Source: Corallococcus sp. EGB (GTDB lineage Bacteria; Myxococcota; Myxococcia; Myxococcales; Myxococcaceae). Taken from it: DNA of 64,000 nt. The position numbers and the translations under genes were made by a program. Positions 53,152 to 61,696 of the stretch are shown piece by piece. The stretch is taken from the NCBI RefSeq assembly GCF_019968905.1, contig NZ_CP079946.1, positions 6,545,356-6,609,355 on the forward strand, read 5' to 3'. Under the pieces are notes generated by a model. It searched no databases. It had not been told where the DNA came from and saw nothing but the letters and a program-made list of their open reading frames with translations. Each line of letters begins with the position of its first letter. Within the stretch, counting starts at the first letter, position 1.

Positions 53152-55761
53152 ATGAAGACGACGCTCCCGTCCTGGCTGCTCTGTCTGTGCCTCGCGCTCT
53201 CCGTCCCCGCGTGGGCCCAGCGCCGTCCCACGCAGCCCGGCTCCCCGGCCCCCGCTCCGGCGGCCCAGGGTGACCGGACCATCACCCCGCAGGGCGGTGG
53301 CGCCACGGCGCCCGCCGAGAACCAGGGCCCCCGCCAGACGCCCACGTGCGAGCAGGCCCGGCGCAACGCGCGCTACGGCATCTACTTCGACAAGGTGGAC
53401 ATCGAGAAGCTCGTCCAGACCGTGTCGGACGCCACCTGCCGCACCTTCATCCTCCCGGAGAACGTGCGCGGGAAGATCTCCATCATCGGCCCGGAGAACG
53501 GCCGCGTGGAGGTGGACGCGGACTCGTTCTACTCCGCCTTCCTCGCCGCGCTCGACGCCAACGGGCTCGCCGTCTACCCCTACGGCCGCTTCCTGAAGAT
53601 CGTCGACAAGCGCTCGGCGAAGCAGAACCCCATCCCGACCATCGTGGACGAGAACACCCCGTACACGACGAACGAGCAGATGGTCACCAAGCTGTTCAAG
53701 ATCAAGTACGTGGAGGTGGAGCCGCTGCGCGGCGTCCTCCAGCAGCTCGTGTCCAAGGACGGCGACACCATCCCGTACCCGCCGGACACCATCATCGTCA
53801 ACGACGTGGGCTCCAACATCCACCGCCTGGAGCGCCTCATCAACCAGCTGGACACCCGCGCCTCCAGCGACGAGATGCGCATCATCCAGGTGCAGTACGC
53901 CACCGCGCAGGACGTGGCCAACACCATCCAGAAGCTCTTTGAAGCCAAGGCCGGCGCGGGCGGCCGCGCGGGTCAGCGCGCAGGCGCCTTCACGCCGCAG
54001 GGCACTCCCGGCTCGCCGCCTCCCGGCATGGAGGGCGCGGCCGGCACCGAGTCCAGCGGCGTGGCCACCCTGTCGCAGATCATCCCGGACGAGCGCACCA
54101 ACAAGCTCATCGTCGTGGCCAGCCCCGCCGCCTTCGGCCGCATCCAGGACCTGGTGCGGGAGATCGACATCCCGTCCGGCAGCGGCAACAAGATCAACGT
54201 CTACCCGCTGGAGAACGCCAACTCGGAGGAGCTGGCCAGCACGCTCCAGTCGCTCGCGCAGGGCACCGCCAACCGCCCCCAGCGCGGCCCCATCCCCGCC
54301 CAGGCGCAGGGCCTGCCGCGCGCGCCCACCCAGGCCGCGGAGCTGTTCAGCGGCGAGGTGAAGATCTCCGCGGACAAGGGCACCAACTCGCTGGTCATCG
54401 TCGCCAGCCAGGCGGACTACAAGAACATCGTCCAGATCATCCAGCAGCTGGATCAGCCGCGCCGTCAGGTGTTCGTGGAGGCGGTGATCATGGAGGTGAA
54501 CCTGGACCGCAACAGCGAGTTCGGCATCAACTTCCACCAGGGCTTCAGCCTGAAGACGGACAACGGCGCCATCCCGGGCATCCTGGGCACCAACTACTCC
54601 GGCGGCTCCATCCCGCCGTCCTTCTCGCTGGCGAACCTGGCCAGCATGGGCGGCTTCCTCGCCGGCATCCAGGGCCCCGTGCTGCCGGAGCTCAAGGCAC
54701 TGGGCATCGACATCCCGGCCTTCGGCGTGGTGCTCAACGCCATGCAGCAGTCGTCCGACGTGAACGTGCTGTCCACGCCGCACCTGCTCACCAGCGACAA
54801 CGAGGAGGCCGAAATCACGGTGGGCCAGAACGTGCCCTTCCAGTCCGGCTTCACCCCGTCCGCGCTGGGCAGCTCGCTCACGGGCGGCAACACCGGCGTC
54901 AACGGCGTGCAGGCCTCGCTGCTGGGCTCGCTGGGCGGCCTGGGCTCGCTGTACGCGCCCATCACCCGCCAGAACGTGGAGCTCAAGCTCACCGTCAAGC
55001 CGCAGATCAACGAGAGCGACTACATCCGCCTGGTCATCACGGAGCAGACGGAGGAGATCGCGTCCACGGACCCCGTCCTCGGCCCCACCACGTCCAAGCG
55101 CAGCGCGAAGACGACGATCATCGCCCGGGACATGGAGACGGTGGTGATTGGCGGCATCATGCAGGACCGCACGCTGGAGTCCGTCTCCAAGGTGCCGGTG
55201 CTGGGTGACATCCCGCTGCTGGGCCACCTGTTCCGCGACACCACGCGCCGCAAGACGAAGACGAACCTGCTGCTCTTCCTCACGCCGTACATCATCCGCG
55301 GCCAGGACGACTTCCGTCGCATCTTCGAGCGCAAGATGAAGGAGCGGCAGCAGTTCGTGGAGCAGTTCTACGGCCAGGTCCCCGGCTACGACGTCGCGGT
55401 GGACTTCAGCCGCAAGCCCGGCCCCCTGTCGCGCATGAACCAGGCCGTCATCAAGGAAGAGCAGCGCGTGGAGAACGGCGGCGGCGGCACGCCCAACGAG
55501 CGCGTCATCCGCCCCAACGGCACGCAGGGCACCGGGGGGACGTCCGCTCCCTCCCCCTCCCCCGCGCGGCCGGGCGGGGGAGCGCCGCCCCCGCCGCAAG
55601 GCGCCGCCCCCGCCCCCCAGGGTGAGCAGGCACCGCGAAATTTCGAGGCGCCTCCGGAGGGTTCGGAGAGATCAGTCCCCGCGCCACAGCCCGAGGTGAT
55701 CGCGCCCACACCGGACGCGGACACGGAGCGGCTGCGCATCCAGCCGGGAGACGGAGAGTAA
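53152..55761 (+). CDS. gspD: Type II secretion secretin GspD
   Basis: Outer-membrane channel of the type II system. 869 residues: signal peptide (..LCLALSVPAWAQ), N0 domain with YFDKVDIEKLVQTVSDATCRTFILPENVRGKISI, N1-N3 repeats (IKYVEVEPLRGVLQQLV; TNKLIVVASPAAFGRIQDLVREIDIPS; ..NSLVIVASQADYKNIVQIIQQLDQPRRQVFVEAVIMEV), secretin core LLTSDNEEAEITVGQNVPFQ, and VLGDIPLLGHLFR with NLLLFLTPYII. The last ~120 residues are Pro/Gly/Arg-rich low complexity (longer than usual), possibly a pilotin- or TonB-box-like tail. There is no clear ribosome-binding site before ATG 53152, so it may depend on coupling. Confidence 0.96.
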   Translation: MKTTLPSWLLCLCLALSVPAWAQRRPTQPGSPAPAPAAQGDRTITPQGGGATAPAENQGPRQTPTCEQARRNARYGIYFDKVDIEKLVQTVSDATCRTFILPENVRGKISIIGPENGRVEVDADSFYSAFLAALDANGLAVYPYGRFLKIVDKRSAKQNPIPTIVDENTPYTTNEQMVTKLFKIKYVEVEPLRGVLQQLVSKDGDTIPYPPDTIIVNDVGSNIHRLERLINQLDTRASSDEMRIIQVQYATAQDVANTIQKLFEAKAGAGGRAGQRAGAFTPQGTPGSPPPGMEGAAGTESSGVATLSQIIPDERTNKLIVVASPAAFGRIQDLVREIDIPSGSGNKINVYPLENANSEELASTLQSLAQGTANRPQRGPIPAQAQGLPRAPTQAAELFSGEVKISADKGTNSLVIVASQADYKNIVQIIQQLDQPRRQVFVEAVIMEVNLDRNSEFGINFHQGFSLKTDNGAIPGILGTNYSGGSIPPSFSLANLASMGGFLAGIQGPVLPELKALGIDIPAFGVVLNAMQQSSDVNVLSTPHLLTSDNEEAEITVGQNVPFQSGFTPSALGSSLTGGNTGVNGVQASLLGSLGGLGSLYAPITRQNVELKLTVKPQINESDYIRLVITEQTEEIASTDPVLGPTTSKRSAKTTIIARDMETVVIGGIMQDRTLESVSKVPVLGDIPLLGHLFRDTTRRKTKTNLLLFLTPYIIRGQDDFRRIFERKMKERQQFVEQFYGQVPGYDVAVDFSRKPGPLSRMNQAVIKEEQRVENGGGGTPNERVIRPNGTQGTGGTSAPSPSPARPGGGAPPPPQGAAPAPQGEQAPRNFEAPPEGSERSVPAPQPEVIAPTPDADTERLRIQPGDGE

Positions 55762-55768
55762 GAGACCC

Positions 55769-57595
55769 ATGGACCTGACCGCCGACACCACCACCTCCCA
55801 AGGCTCCGCCGCGACGCCCGACCTGTCCGGCGGTCGCAACGACGCCACGCAGGTCGTCGGCCACGGGCTGGCGTACCTCTGCGGCCGGCCGCTGGGCGAA
55901 ATCCTCCGCGCGCTCGTTCCCAGCCTCACCCCGGAGAAGATCCAGGAGGCGCTCGCCACCCAGCAGGAGAAGGGCGGGCGTCTGGGCGAAATCCTGGTGG
56001 GCATGAAGGCCGTGAGCGAGGAGGACGTGTCCCGCGCCCTCGGCCACCAGCTGGACCTGCCCTACCTCCAGCGCATCTTCGCGGAGGAGGTGGACGCGGA
56101 GCTGGTCAAGCGCATCCCCATCAACTTCGCCCGCCAGACGCAGCTGCTGCCGCTCTCCCTGGAGGGCGACGAGGTGGTGCTCGCGGTGGCGGATCCGCTG
56201 GACACGACGGCGCTGGATCACGCGCGCCTGCTGCTGGGCCAGGGCATCCAGCCGCGCATCGCGCTCGCCTCCACCATCGTGGACGCCATCAACAGCGTGT
56301 ACGACCGCTCCGTCAACGAGGCCGAGGCGCTCGTGGACGAGATGGAGACCACGGAGGACCTGGACTCGCTGGCCCATGAGCTGGAGGAGCCCAAGGACCT
56401 GCTGGACGCGGACGACGAAGCGCCCGTCATCCGGCTGGTGAACTCCGTGCTCTTCCGCGCCGCCAAGGAGCGCGCGAGCGACATCCACATCGAGCCCATG
56501 GAGCGCGAGCTCCTGGTGCGCTTCCGCATCGACGGCGTGCTCCAGGAGGTCATCAAGCCGCCCAAGCGCTACCAGAACTCCATCATCGCGCGCGTGAAGG
56601 TGATGGGGCAGCTGAACATCGCGGAGAAGCGCCTGCCGCAGGACGGCCGCATCCGCATCAAGCTCGCGGGCCGCGACATCGACATCCGTCTGTCCACCAC
56701 GCCCACGTCCTTCGGCGAGCGCATCGTCATGCGTCTGCTGGACAAGACGGCGACGCTGCTGGACCTGGCGGAGATCGGCATGAGCCCGCAGGTGCTGGCC
56801 AACATGGAGTCGGTCATCAAGCGCTCGCACGGCATCGTCCTGGTGACGGGCCCCACGGGCTCCGGCAAGACGACCACGCTCTACGGCGCGCTCTCCAAGA
56901 TCAACACGCCGGACCTGAACATCCTCACCGTCGAGGACCCGGTCGAGTACCAGCTCAAGGGCATTGGCCAGATGGCCATCGCGCCGAAGATCGGCCTCAC
57001 GTTCGCGCAGGGCCTGCGCTCCTTCCTCCGCCAGGACCCCGACGTCATCATGGTCGGTGAGATCCGCGACAAGGAGACGGCGGAGATCGCCATCCAGGCG
57101 TCCCTCACGGGCCACCTGGTGCTCTCCACGGTGCACACCAACGACGCGGCCGGCGCCGTGACGCGACTCGTGGACATGGGCGTGCAGCCCTTCCTCGTGG
57201 CGTCGTCGCTCACCGGCATCCTCGCCCAGCGCCTGGTGCGCCGGGTGTGCCCGGACTGCCGGCAGGCCTATACGCCCACGGACGCGGACCTGAAGGAGCT
57301 GGGCTACACGGTCGAGAGCTTCAAGGCGAAGTTCGGCACGGACCGCATCTACCGCGCGGTGGGCTGCCCGTCCTGCAACCGCAACGGCTACCGCGGCCGC
57401 TCCGGCATCTACGAGTTCCTCTTCGTGGACGACGACGTGCGCCAGCTGGTGCTCAAGAACGTGGACGCGTCCACCATCAAGAAGTCCGCCCTGTCCAAGG
57501 GCATGACGACGCTGCTCGACGACGGCGTGCGGAAGATCGCCCTGGGCGAGACGACCATCGCCGAAGTGCTGAGCATCACGCAGGAGGACATCTAG
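55769..57595 (+). CDS. gspE: Type II secretion ATPase GspE
   Basis: Cytoplasmic motor driving pseudopilus assembly. 608 residues: an N-terminal GspE/MshEN domain (LGEILRALVPSLTPEKIQEAL, GRLGEILVGMKAVSEEDVSRALG), then N2E and the RecA-like core with Walker A GPTGSGKTTTLY, Asp box TVEDPVEYQLKG, Walker B ..PDVIMVGEIRDKETAEIAI and His box GHLVLSTVHTNDA. A zinc-binding four-cysteine element (CPDC and CPSC about 45 residues apart) is present. An N-terminal extension of about 35 residues (MDLTADTTTSQGSAA..) precedes the conserved domain. 7 bases after gspD. Confidence 0.97.
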   Translation: MDLTADTTTSQGSAATPDLSGGRNDATQVVGHGLAYLCGRPLGEILRALVPSLTPEKIQEALATQQEKGGRLGEILVGMKAVSEEDVSRALGHQLDLPYLQRIFAEEVDAELVKRIPINFARQTQLLPLSLEGDEVVLAVADPLDTTALDHARLLLGQGIQPRIALASTIVDAINSVYDRSVNEAEALVDEMETTEDLDSLAHELEEPKDLLDADDEAPVIRLVNSVLFRAAKERASDIHIEPMERELLVRFRIDGVLQEVIKPPKRYQNSIIARVKVMGQLNIAEKRLPQDGRIRIKLAGRDIDIRLSTTPTSFGERIVMRLLDKTATLLDLAEIGMSPQVLANMESVIKRSHGIVLVTGPTGSGKTTTLYGALSKINTPDLNILTVEDPVEYQLKGIGQMAIAPKIGLTFAQGLRSFLRQDPDVIMVGEIRDKETAEIAIQASLTGHLVLSTVHTNDAAGAVTRLVDMGVQPFLVASSLTGILAQRLVRRVCPDCRQAYTPTDADLKELGYTVESFKAKFGTDRIYRAVGCPSCNRNGYRGRSGIYEFLFVDDDVRQLVLKNVDASTIKKSALSKGMTTLLDDGVRKIALGETTIAEVLSITQEDI

Positions 57596-57601
57596 TCCAC
57601 C

Positions 57602-58858
57602 ATGCCCGTCTTTGAATACAGAGGCCTTGATTCCCAGGGCAGGCAGAAGAAGGGCCTGCTGGAGGCGGACTCGCCCAAGACGCTGCGCTCCAAGCTGCGC
57701 GCGGACGGCATCTTCCTCACGGACGTGCTGGGTCAGGCGGAAGGCAGCCGCGCGGGCGTCGCCAAGGGCGCCAACGCGAACCTGCTCGCGCGCGACGTGG
57801 ACCTGCGCAAGCTGGGCCGCGGCCGCGTGTCCACCGAGGACGTCGCCATCCTCACCCGGCAGCTGGCCACGCTCCTGGGTGCGGGCGTCACCATCGTGGA
57901 CTCGCTCAACGCGCTGGTGGACCAGGCGGAGAAGGAGCGCCTCAAGCGCGCCCTGTCCGACATCAAGCAGCGAGTGAACGAGGGCTCGTCCCTGGCGGAC
58001 GCCTTCTCCCAGCACCCGAAGATCTTCCCCAGCATCTACATCAACATGGTGCGCGCGGGCGAGGCCTCCGGCGCGCTGGACCAGGTGCTCCTACGCCTGG
58101 CGGACTTCACGGAGAACCAGGCCAAGCTGCAGCAGAAGATCATCGGCACGATGATCTACCCCGTCATCATGCTGGCGGTGGGCGGCGGCATTTTGGTGCT
58201 CCTGATGGTGTTCGTCGTCCCGAAGGTCACGAAGATCTTCGAGACGATGAAGGCCACCCTGCCCCTCAACACGCGCATCCTCATCGCCGCGTCGAACCTC
58301 ATGCAGTCGTGGTGGTTCATCATCATTCCGGCCTTCATCGCCGGCTGCGTGATGTTCATGCGCTGGACCAAGAGCCCCAAGGGCAAGCCCAAGTGGGACC
58401 GCTTCGCGCTCAAGGCCCCCATCTTCGGCAGCCTCGTGCGCCTGCTCGCCATCTCCCGCTTCGCGCGCACGCTGGCCACGCTGCTCAAGAGCGGCGTGCC
58501 CATGCTTGCCGCGCTGGACATCGTCAAGGCGGTGATGACGAACTCGGTGCTCGCGGACGCGGTGGAGAACGCCCGCGAATCCATCCGCGAGGGCGAAAGC
58601 ATCGCCAACCCGCTCAAGCGCTCCGGCCAGTTCCCGCCGCTCGTGTACCACATGGTCGCCATCGGTGAGAAATCAGGGCAACTGGAGGACATGTTGCTGT
58701 CGGTGGCGGACTCCTATGAGACGCAGGTGAACGTGCGCATCGGGGCGCTCACCAGCCTCCTGGAGCCCATGCTCATCGTGGTGATGGGCGTGATGATTGC
58801 ATTCGTCGCGCTCTCCATCCTGATGCCGATTCTGCAGGTGAACACGGCCATCCATTAG
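57602..58858 (+). CDS. gspF: Type II secretion inner-membrane platform protein GspF
   Basis: Polytopic inner-membrane protein that couples GspE to pilin polymerisation. 418 residues with two homologous halves: LTRQLATLLGAGVTIVDSLNALVDQ..LSDIKQRVNEGSSLADAFSQHPKIFPSIYINMVRAGEASGALDQVL and FARTLATLLKSGVPMLAALDIVKAVM..ESIREGESIANPLKRSGQFPPLVYHMVAIGEKSGQLEDML, plus membrane segments (IYPVIMLAVGGGILVLLMVFVVPK, IIIPAFIAGCVMF and the C-terminal LIVVMGVMIAFVALSILMPI). Length normal. 6 bases after gspE. Confidence 0.96.
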   Translation: MPVFEYRGLDSQGRQKKGLLEADSPKTLRSKLRADGIFLTDVLGQAEGSRAGVAKGANANLLARDVDLRKLGRGRVSTEDVAILTRQLATLLGAGVTIVDSLNALVDQAEKERLKRALSDIKQRVNEGSSLADAFSQHPKIFPSIYINMVRAGEASGALDQVLLRLADFTENQAKLQQKIIGTMIYPVIMLAVGGGILVLLMVFVVPKVTKIFETMKATLPLNTRILIAASNLMQSWWFIIIPAFIAGCVMFMRWTKSPKGKPKWDRFALKAPIFGSLVRLLAISRFARTLATLLKSGVPMLAALDIVKAVMTNSVLADAVENARESIREGESIANPLKRSGQFPPLVYHMVAIGEKSGQLEDMLLSVADSYETQVNVRIGALTSLLEPMLIVVMGVMIAFVALSILMPILQVNTAIH

Positions 58859-58875
58859 GTGGAGGGAGCCTCGCG

Positions 58876-59019
58876 ATGAACGACACGCTCGACCGGTGGA
58901 TCCAGCGCGCGACGCTGACGGGCCTGCTGGCCCTGGCCGCCACGCTGGCGACGGTGGGGGCCACCCTCTACGCCCACCGGGACCCGCCTGCCGCCTCCAG
59001 CGCGGGCACGGCCCCCTGA
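58876..59019 (+). CDS. Small single-pass membrane protein in the gsp operon
   Basis: 47 residues, begins MNDTLDRWIQRATLTGLLAL and ends in a Pro/Ala/Ser-rich tail. One hydrophobic segment (TLTGLLALAATLATVGATLYA, about 13-33) with basic residues on both sides. A strong GGAGGG lies 9 bases before the ATG at 58876, better than most neighbours, and the reading frame has G/C-rich third positions. It fills much of the 235-base gap between gspF and gspG. No family is recognised; it is too short to assign. A small assembly or anchoring factor for the secretion platform is a guess. Confidence 0.72.
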   Translation: MNDTLDRWIQRATLTGLLALAATLATVGATLYAHRDPPAASSAGTAP

Positions 59020-59093
59020 ATCAACCCCTCTGACATCCCGACACACCCATTGCGCGGTGGCTTGCCAGAAAGTCACCCGAAGGTGAGGAAGAC

Positions 59094-59516
59094 ATGACGA
59101 CGACGACGAACGCCAGGAAGCAGCAGCGCCGCAAGAACCGCGGCATGACCCTCATCGAGATCATGGTGGTCATCACCATCCTCGGGCTCATCGCGGCGGC
59201 GGTGGGCGTGGCCGTCATCCCGAAGCTGGAAGAGGCCAAGCAGGACACGGCCCGCCTGGACATCCGCAACATCCAGAGCGCGATGAAGCTCTACTACACG
59301 AAGAAGGGCTCGTACCCGGACACCGCCACGGGCCTCAAGGCGCTGGTGGACACCAACAACCTGGAGCGCATGCCCGTGGACCCCTGGGGCCGCGAGTACG
59401 TCTACATGAACGAGGGCGGCAAGCCGGTCATCACCAGCTACGGCGCGGACGGCAACCCGGGCGGCGAGGGTTCCGACGCCGACATCTCCTCCAAGGACCA
59501 GAACGCCAAGCAGTAA
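59094..59516 (+). CDS. gspG: Major pseudopilin GspG
   Basis: Main subunit of the type II pseudopilus. 140 residues: basic leader ending RRKNRG, cleaved before MTLIEIMVVITILGLIAAAV with Glu5, then the GspG globular domain: YYTKKGSYPDTATGLKALV, MPVDPWGREYVYMNEGGKP, ITSYGADGNPGGEGSDADI, whose acidic loop is the calcium-binding site. GAGGAAG precedes the ATG. Followed by a near-homologue that lacks the prepilin leader. Confidence 0.97.
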   Translation: MTTTTNARKQQRRKNRGMTLIEIMVVITILGLIAAAVGVAVIPKLEEAKQDTARLDIRNIQSAMKLYYTKKGSYPDTATGLKALVDTNNLERMPVDPWGREYVYMNEGGKPVITSYGADGNPGGEGSDADISSKDQNAKQ

Positions 59517-59574
59517 CGGCCGTTCTGCGGAAGCAAAGCCGCGCCTCCCGCGTGTTGTCGTAGGAATGCCCGTG

Positions 59575-60042
59575 ATGACCCCCGAGCACACTTCCTCATC
59601 GACGTCCGCGCGTGAGGCGCGAGCCGTTTCCGGCGAGCAGGCGCTCGCCCGCTCGCAGCGCCGCGGCCGGCTGCTGCTGCTGGGCGTCTTCGGCGCCGCC
59701 ACCCTGCTCGCCTTCACGCTGGTGTGGGTGACCGAGGACAACACCCTCACGCCCACCCAGCGCCAGGCCCGGGAGCAGATCCGCCGCCTGGAGGGCCTCT
59801 TCAAGGCCTACCACCGGCTGATGGGCTCCTTCCCCTCGCAGGAGCAGGGCTTCACGCCGCTCATCGAGTCGAAGGTGATTGACGCCCCGCCGCTCGACCC
59901 GTGGGGCCACCCCTACGTCTACCGCATGGTGGGCAAGACGGGCGCCGTGCTGTCGTTCGGCTCCGACGGCAGGCCCGGCGGCACCGGCGAGGCCGCGGAC
60001 CTCTTCAGCGGCGGCATCATGGCACAGGAGGTGCAGCCATGA
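59575..60042 (+). CDS. GspG-like protein without a prepilin leader
   Basis: 155 residues from ATG 59575 (AGGA at 9 bases; ATG 59566 is the alternative). The C-terminal half resembles GspG: LFKAYHRLMGSFPSQEQGFTPLI, DPWGHPYVYRMVGK, LSFGSDGRPGGTGEAADLF, including the acidic Gly-rich calcium loop. The N-terminus has an ordinary membrane helix after basic residues (GRLLLLGVFGAATLLAFTLVWV, about 31-52) but no G-(F/M)-(T)-L-x-E cleavage/methylation motif, so prepilin peptidase should not process it. Its stop overlaps gspH (ATGA). It may be an inner-membrane-fixed GspG mimic, perhaps capping or nucleating the pseudopilus; this is inference. Confidence 0.8.
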   Translation: MTPEHTSSSTSAREARAVSGEQALARSQRRGRLLLLGVFGAATLLAFTLVWVTEDNTLTPTQRQAREQIRRLEGLFKAYHRLMGSFPSQEQGFTPLIESKVIDAPPLDPWGHPYVYRMVGKTGAVLSFGSDGRPGGTGEAADLFSGGIMAQEVQP

Positions 60043-60773
60043 CGCCCGTCATGTTCATGACTCCCGCCCGCCGTCACCGCGCCCAGCGCGGCCTCACGCT
60101 GATTGAAATCTCCATCGCGCTGGCCATCGCGGCCGTGATGTTCGCGGCGGTGACCCTTGGCATTGGTGCCATCACCGGCGCGAAGGCGAAGGGCAGCGCC
60201 ACGGAGCTGGCGGGTGTCATCCGCTCGCTCTACGACTCGGCGGCGCTCAGCGGCCGGACGTGCCGGCTGGTGTTCGACATCCCCGACCCGAAGCGCGAGG
60301 AGCCCACGCGCTACCACGCGGAATGCGCCGCGGGCGGCGTCACCACCTCGCGAGACCGGGACTCGGCGCTCCGCGACGAAGCGCGCGACCGCGAGCGCGC
60401 CGCGCGCGACCGCAGGAACGGCGGCGACACGCGCAAGAACTACACGCGCTCGGAGGGCTCGCAGCCGTCCGCGCAGGAGCTGATGGACGAGGAGAAGAAC
60501 CGCATCGAGTCCCAGTCCACCTTCTCCGCGTACACCGCGGAGGAGATCTCCCCCAAGGAGCTTCCGGCGGGCGTGGCGGTGTCGGTGTGGACGCGGCAGC
60601 AGCGCGCTCCGGTGGAGAGCGGCGTGGCCTATCTCTACTTCTTCCCGCAGGGCTACACGGAGAAGGCGATGGTGTTCCTGCGTCAGGGTGACAACGCCTG
60701 GACGCTCGACGTGTCACCCCTGACGGGCAAGGTGTTCATCGCATCCGAGGCCCTGGAGGTGCCCCGCTCATGA
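60039..60773 (+). CDS. gspH: Minor pseudopilin GspH
   Basis: 244 residues, ATG overlaps the preceding stop. Leader ends RRHRAQRG, followed by LTLIEISIALAIAAVMFAAV with Glu5. Ala/Thr-rich helix then ..ELAGVIRSLYDSAALSGRTCRLVFDI, the FimT/GspH pattern. An unusual charged insert of about 50 residues (SRDRDSALRDEARDRERAARD and RRNGGDTRKNYTR) interrupts the globular domain; the rest (YLYFFPQGYTEKAMVFLRQGD..WTLDVSPLTGKV) is typical of GspH. Confidence 0.9.
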   Translation: MTPVMFMTPARRHRAQRGLTLIEISIALAIAAVMFAAVTLGIGAITGAKAKGSATELAGVIRSLYDSAALSGRTCRLVFDIPDPKREEPTRYHAECAAGGVTTSRDRDSALRDEARDRERAARDRRNGGDTRKNYTRSEGSQPSAQELMDEEKNRIESQSTFSAYTAEEISPKELPAGVAVSVWTRQQRAPVESGVAYLYFFPQGYTEKAMVFLRQGDNAWTLDVSPLTGKVFIASEALEVPRS

Positions 60774-61696
60774 GGACCCCAACGCGCAGGCGCGGGGGCT
60801 TCACCCTGCTGGAGACGATGGTGGCCATGGCCATTCTGAGCGTCGCTCTGATGGCCATCTTCGACCTCAACTCCGGCGCGGTGGCGAACCACGTCTACAC
60901 CAAGCGGCTGACCGTGGCCGCGCTCCTGGCCCGCTCGAAGATGACGGACCTGGAGCAGAAGCTCTACGACGACGGCTTCGAAGCGGACGACGACGAGCAG
61001 TCCGGCGACTTCTCCGCGGAGGGCTGGCCCCAGTTCAAGTGGCGCGCCCGCGTCATCGCGCCCAAGACGGACGGCGTGACGCCGGAGCAGCTCATCGGCG
61101 CCATCTTCAACCTGCCCATGGGCGGCGGCGACTCCGGCGACCCGCTGGGCGGCCTGGCCAGCCTCTTCGGCGGCGGCTCCAGCGGCGGCAAGGGCGGCAC
61201 GCCCCCCGGAAGCAGCACCTCGGCCAGCCCCCTGGGCGCGTCCGCCATGAGCATGGCGCAGCCCATGTTCACGCAGATGGTGGATCAGCTCACCAAGTCC
61301 GTCCGGGAGGTGCACCTCACCGTGTACTGGAAGGAAGGCACCCAGGTGGAGAGCGTGGACGTGGTGACGCACGTCGTGTCGCTGGGGCCGGGCGGCGACC
61401 GCAACGGCGGCTTCACGCCCAACGCGGGCAGCACGGCGGGCGCGGAGAACCAGTGGGTGAATCCGCGCACGGGCCAGCTGGTGGACAACCCCATCCCCGG
61501 CCCCAACGGGCAGATGCTGGACCCCAACACGCGTGAGCCGCTGGTCAACCGGGCGGCCATGCTCAACCAGCTCAACAACCCGGGTGGGCAGCAGGGCGGC
61601 GGCACCGGCAACACCGGCATCAACCCGCGCGTGCCTGGCGGCATCTTCGGCGGCGGAGGCCTGCGCGGCCTGCCGGGACGCGGGAGCATCCAATGA
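60770..61696 (+). CDS. gspI: Minor pseudopilin GspI with long Gly/Asn/Pro-rich tail
   Basis: 308 residues; family members are usually 120-150. Leader RTPTRRRGG, then FTLLETMVAMAILSVALMAIF with Glu5. The GspI fold continues to about residue 200 with an internal Gly/Ser-rich loop (DPLGGLASLFGGGSSGGKGG). From about 225 the tail is Gly/Asn/Pro-rich (..QWVNPRTGQLVDNPIPGPNG..GGQQGGGTGNTG..), probably disordered. Coupled by ATGA to gspH and gspJ. The call rests on leader type and position (H-I-J-K order). Confidence 0.86.
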   Translation: MRTPTRRRGGFTLLETMVAMAILSVALMAIFDLNSGAVANHVYTKRLTVAALLARSKMTDLEQKLYDDGFEADDDEQSGDFSAEGWPQFKWRARVIAPKTDGVTPEQLIGAIFNLPMGGGDSGDPLGGLASLFGGGSSGGKGGTPPGSSTSASPLGASAMSMAQPMFTQMVDQLTKSVREVHLTVYWKEGTQVESVDVVTHVVSLGPGGDRNGGFTPNAGSTAGAENQWVNPRTGQLVDNPIPGPNGQMLDPNTREPLVNRAAMLNQLNNPGGQQGGGTGNTGINPRVPGGIFGGGGLRGLPGRGSIQ

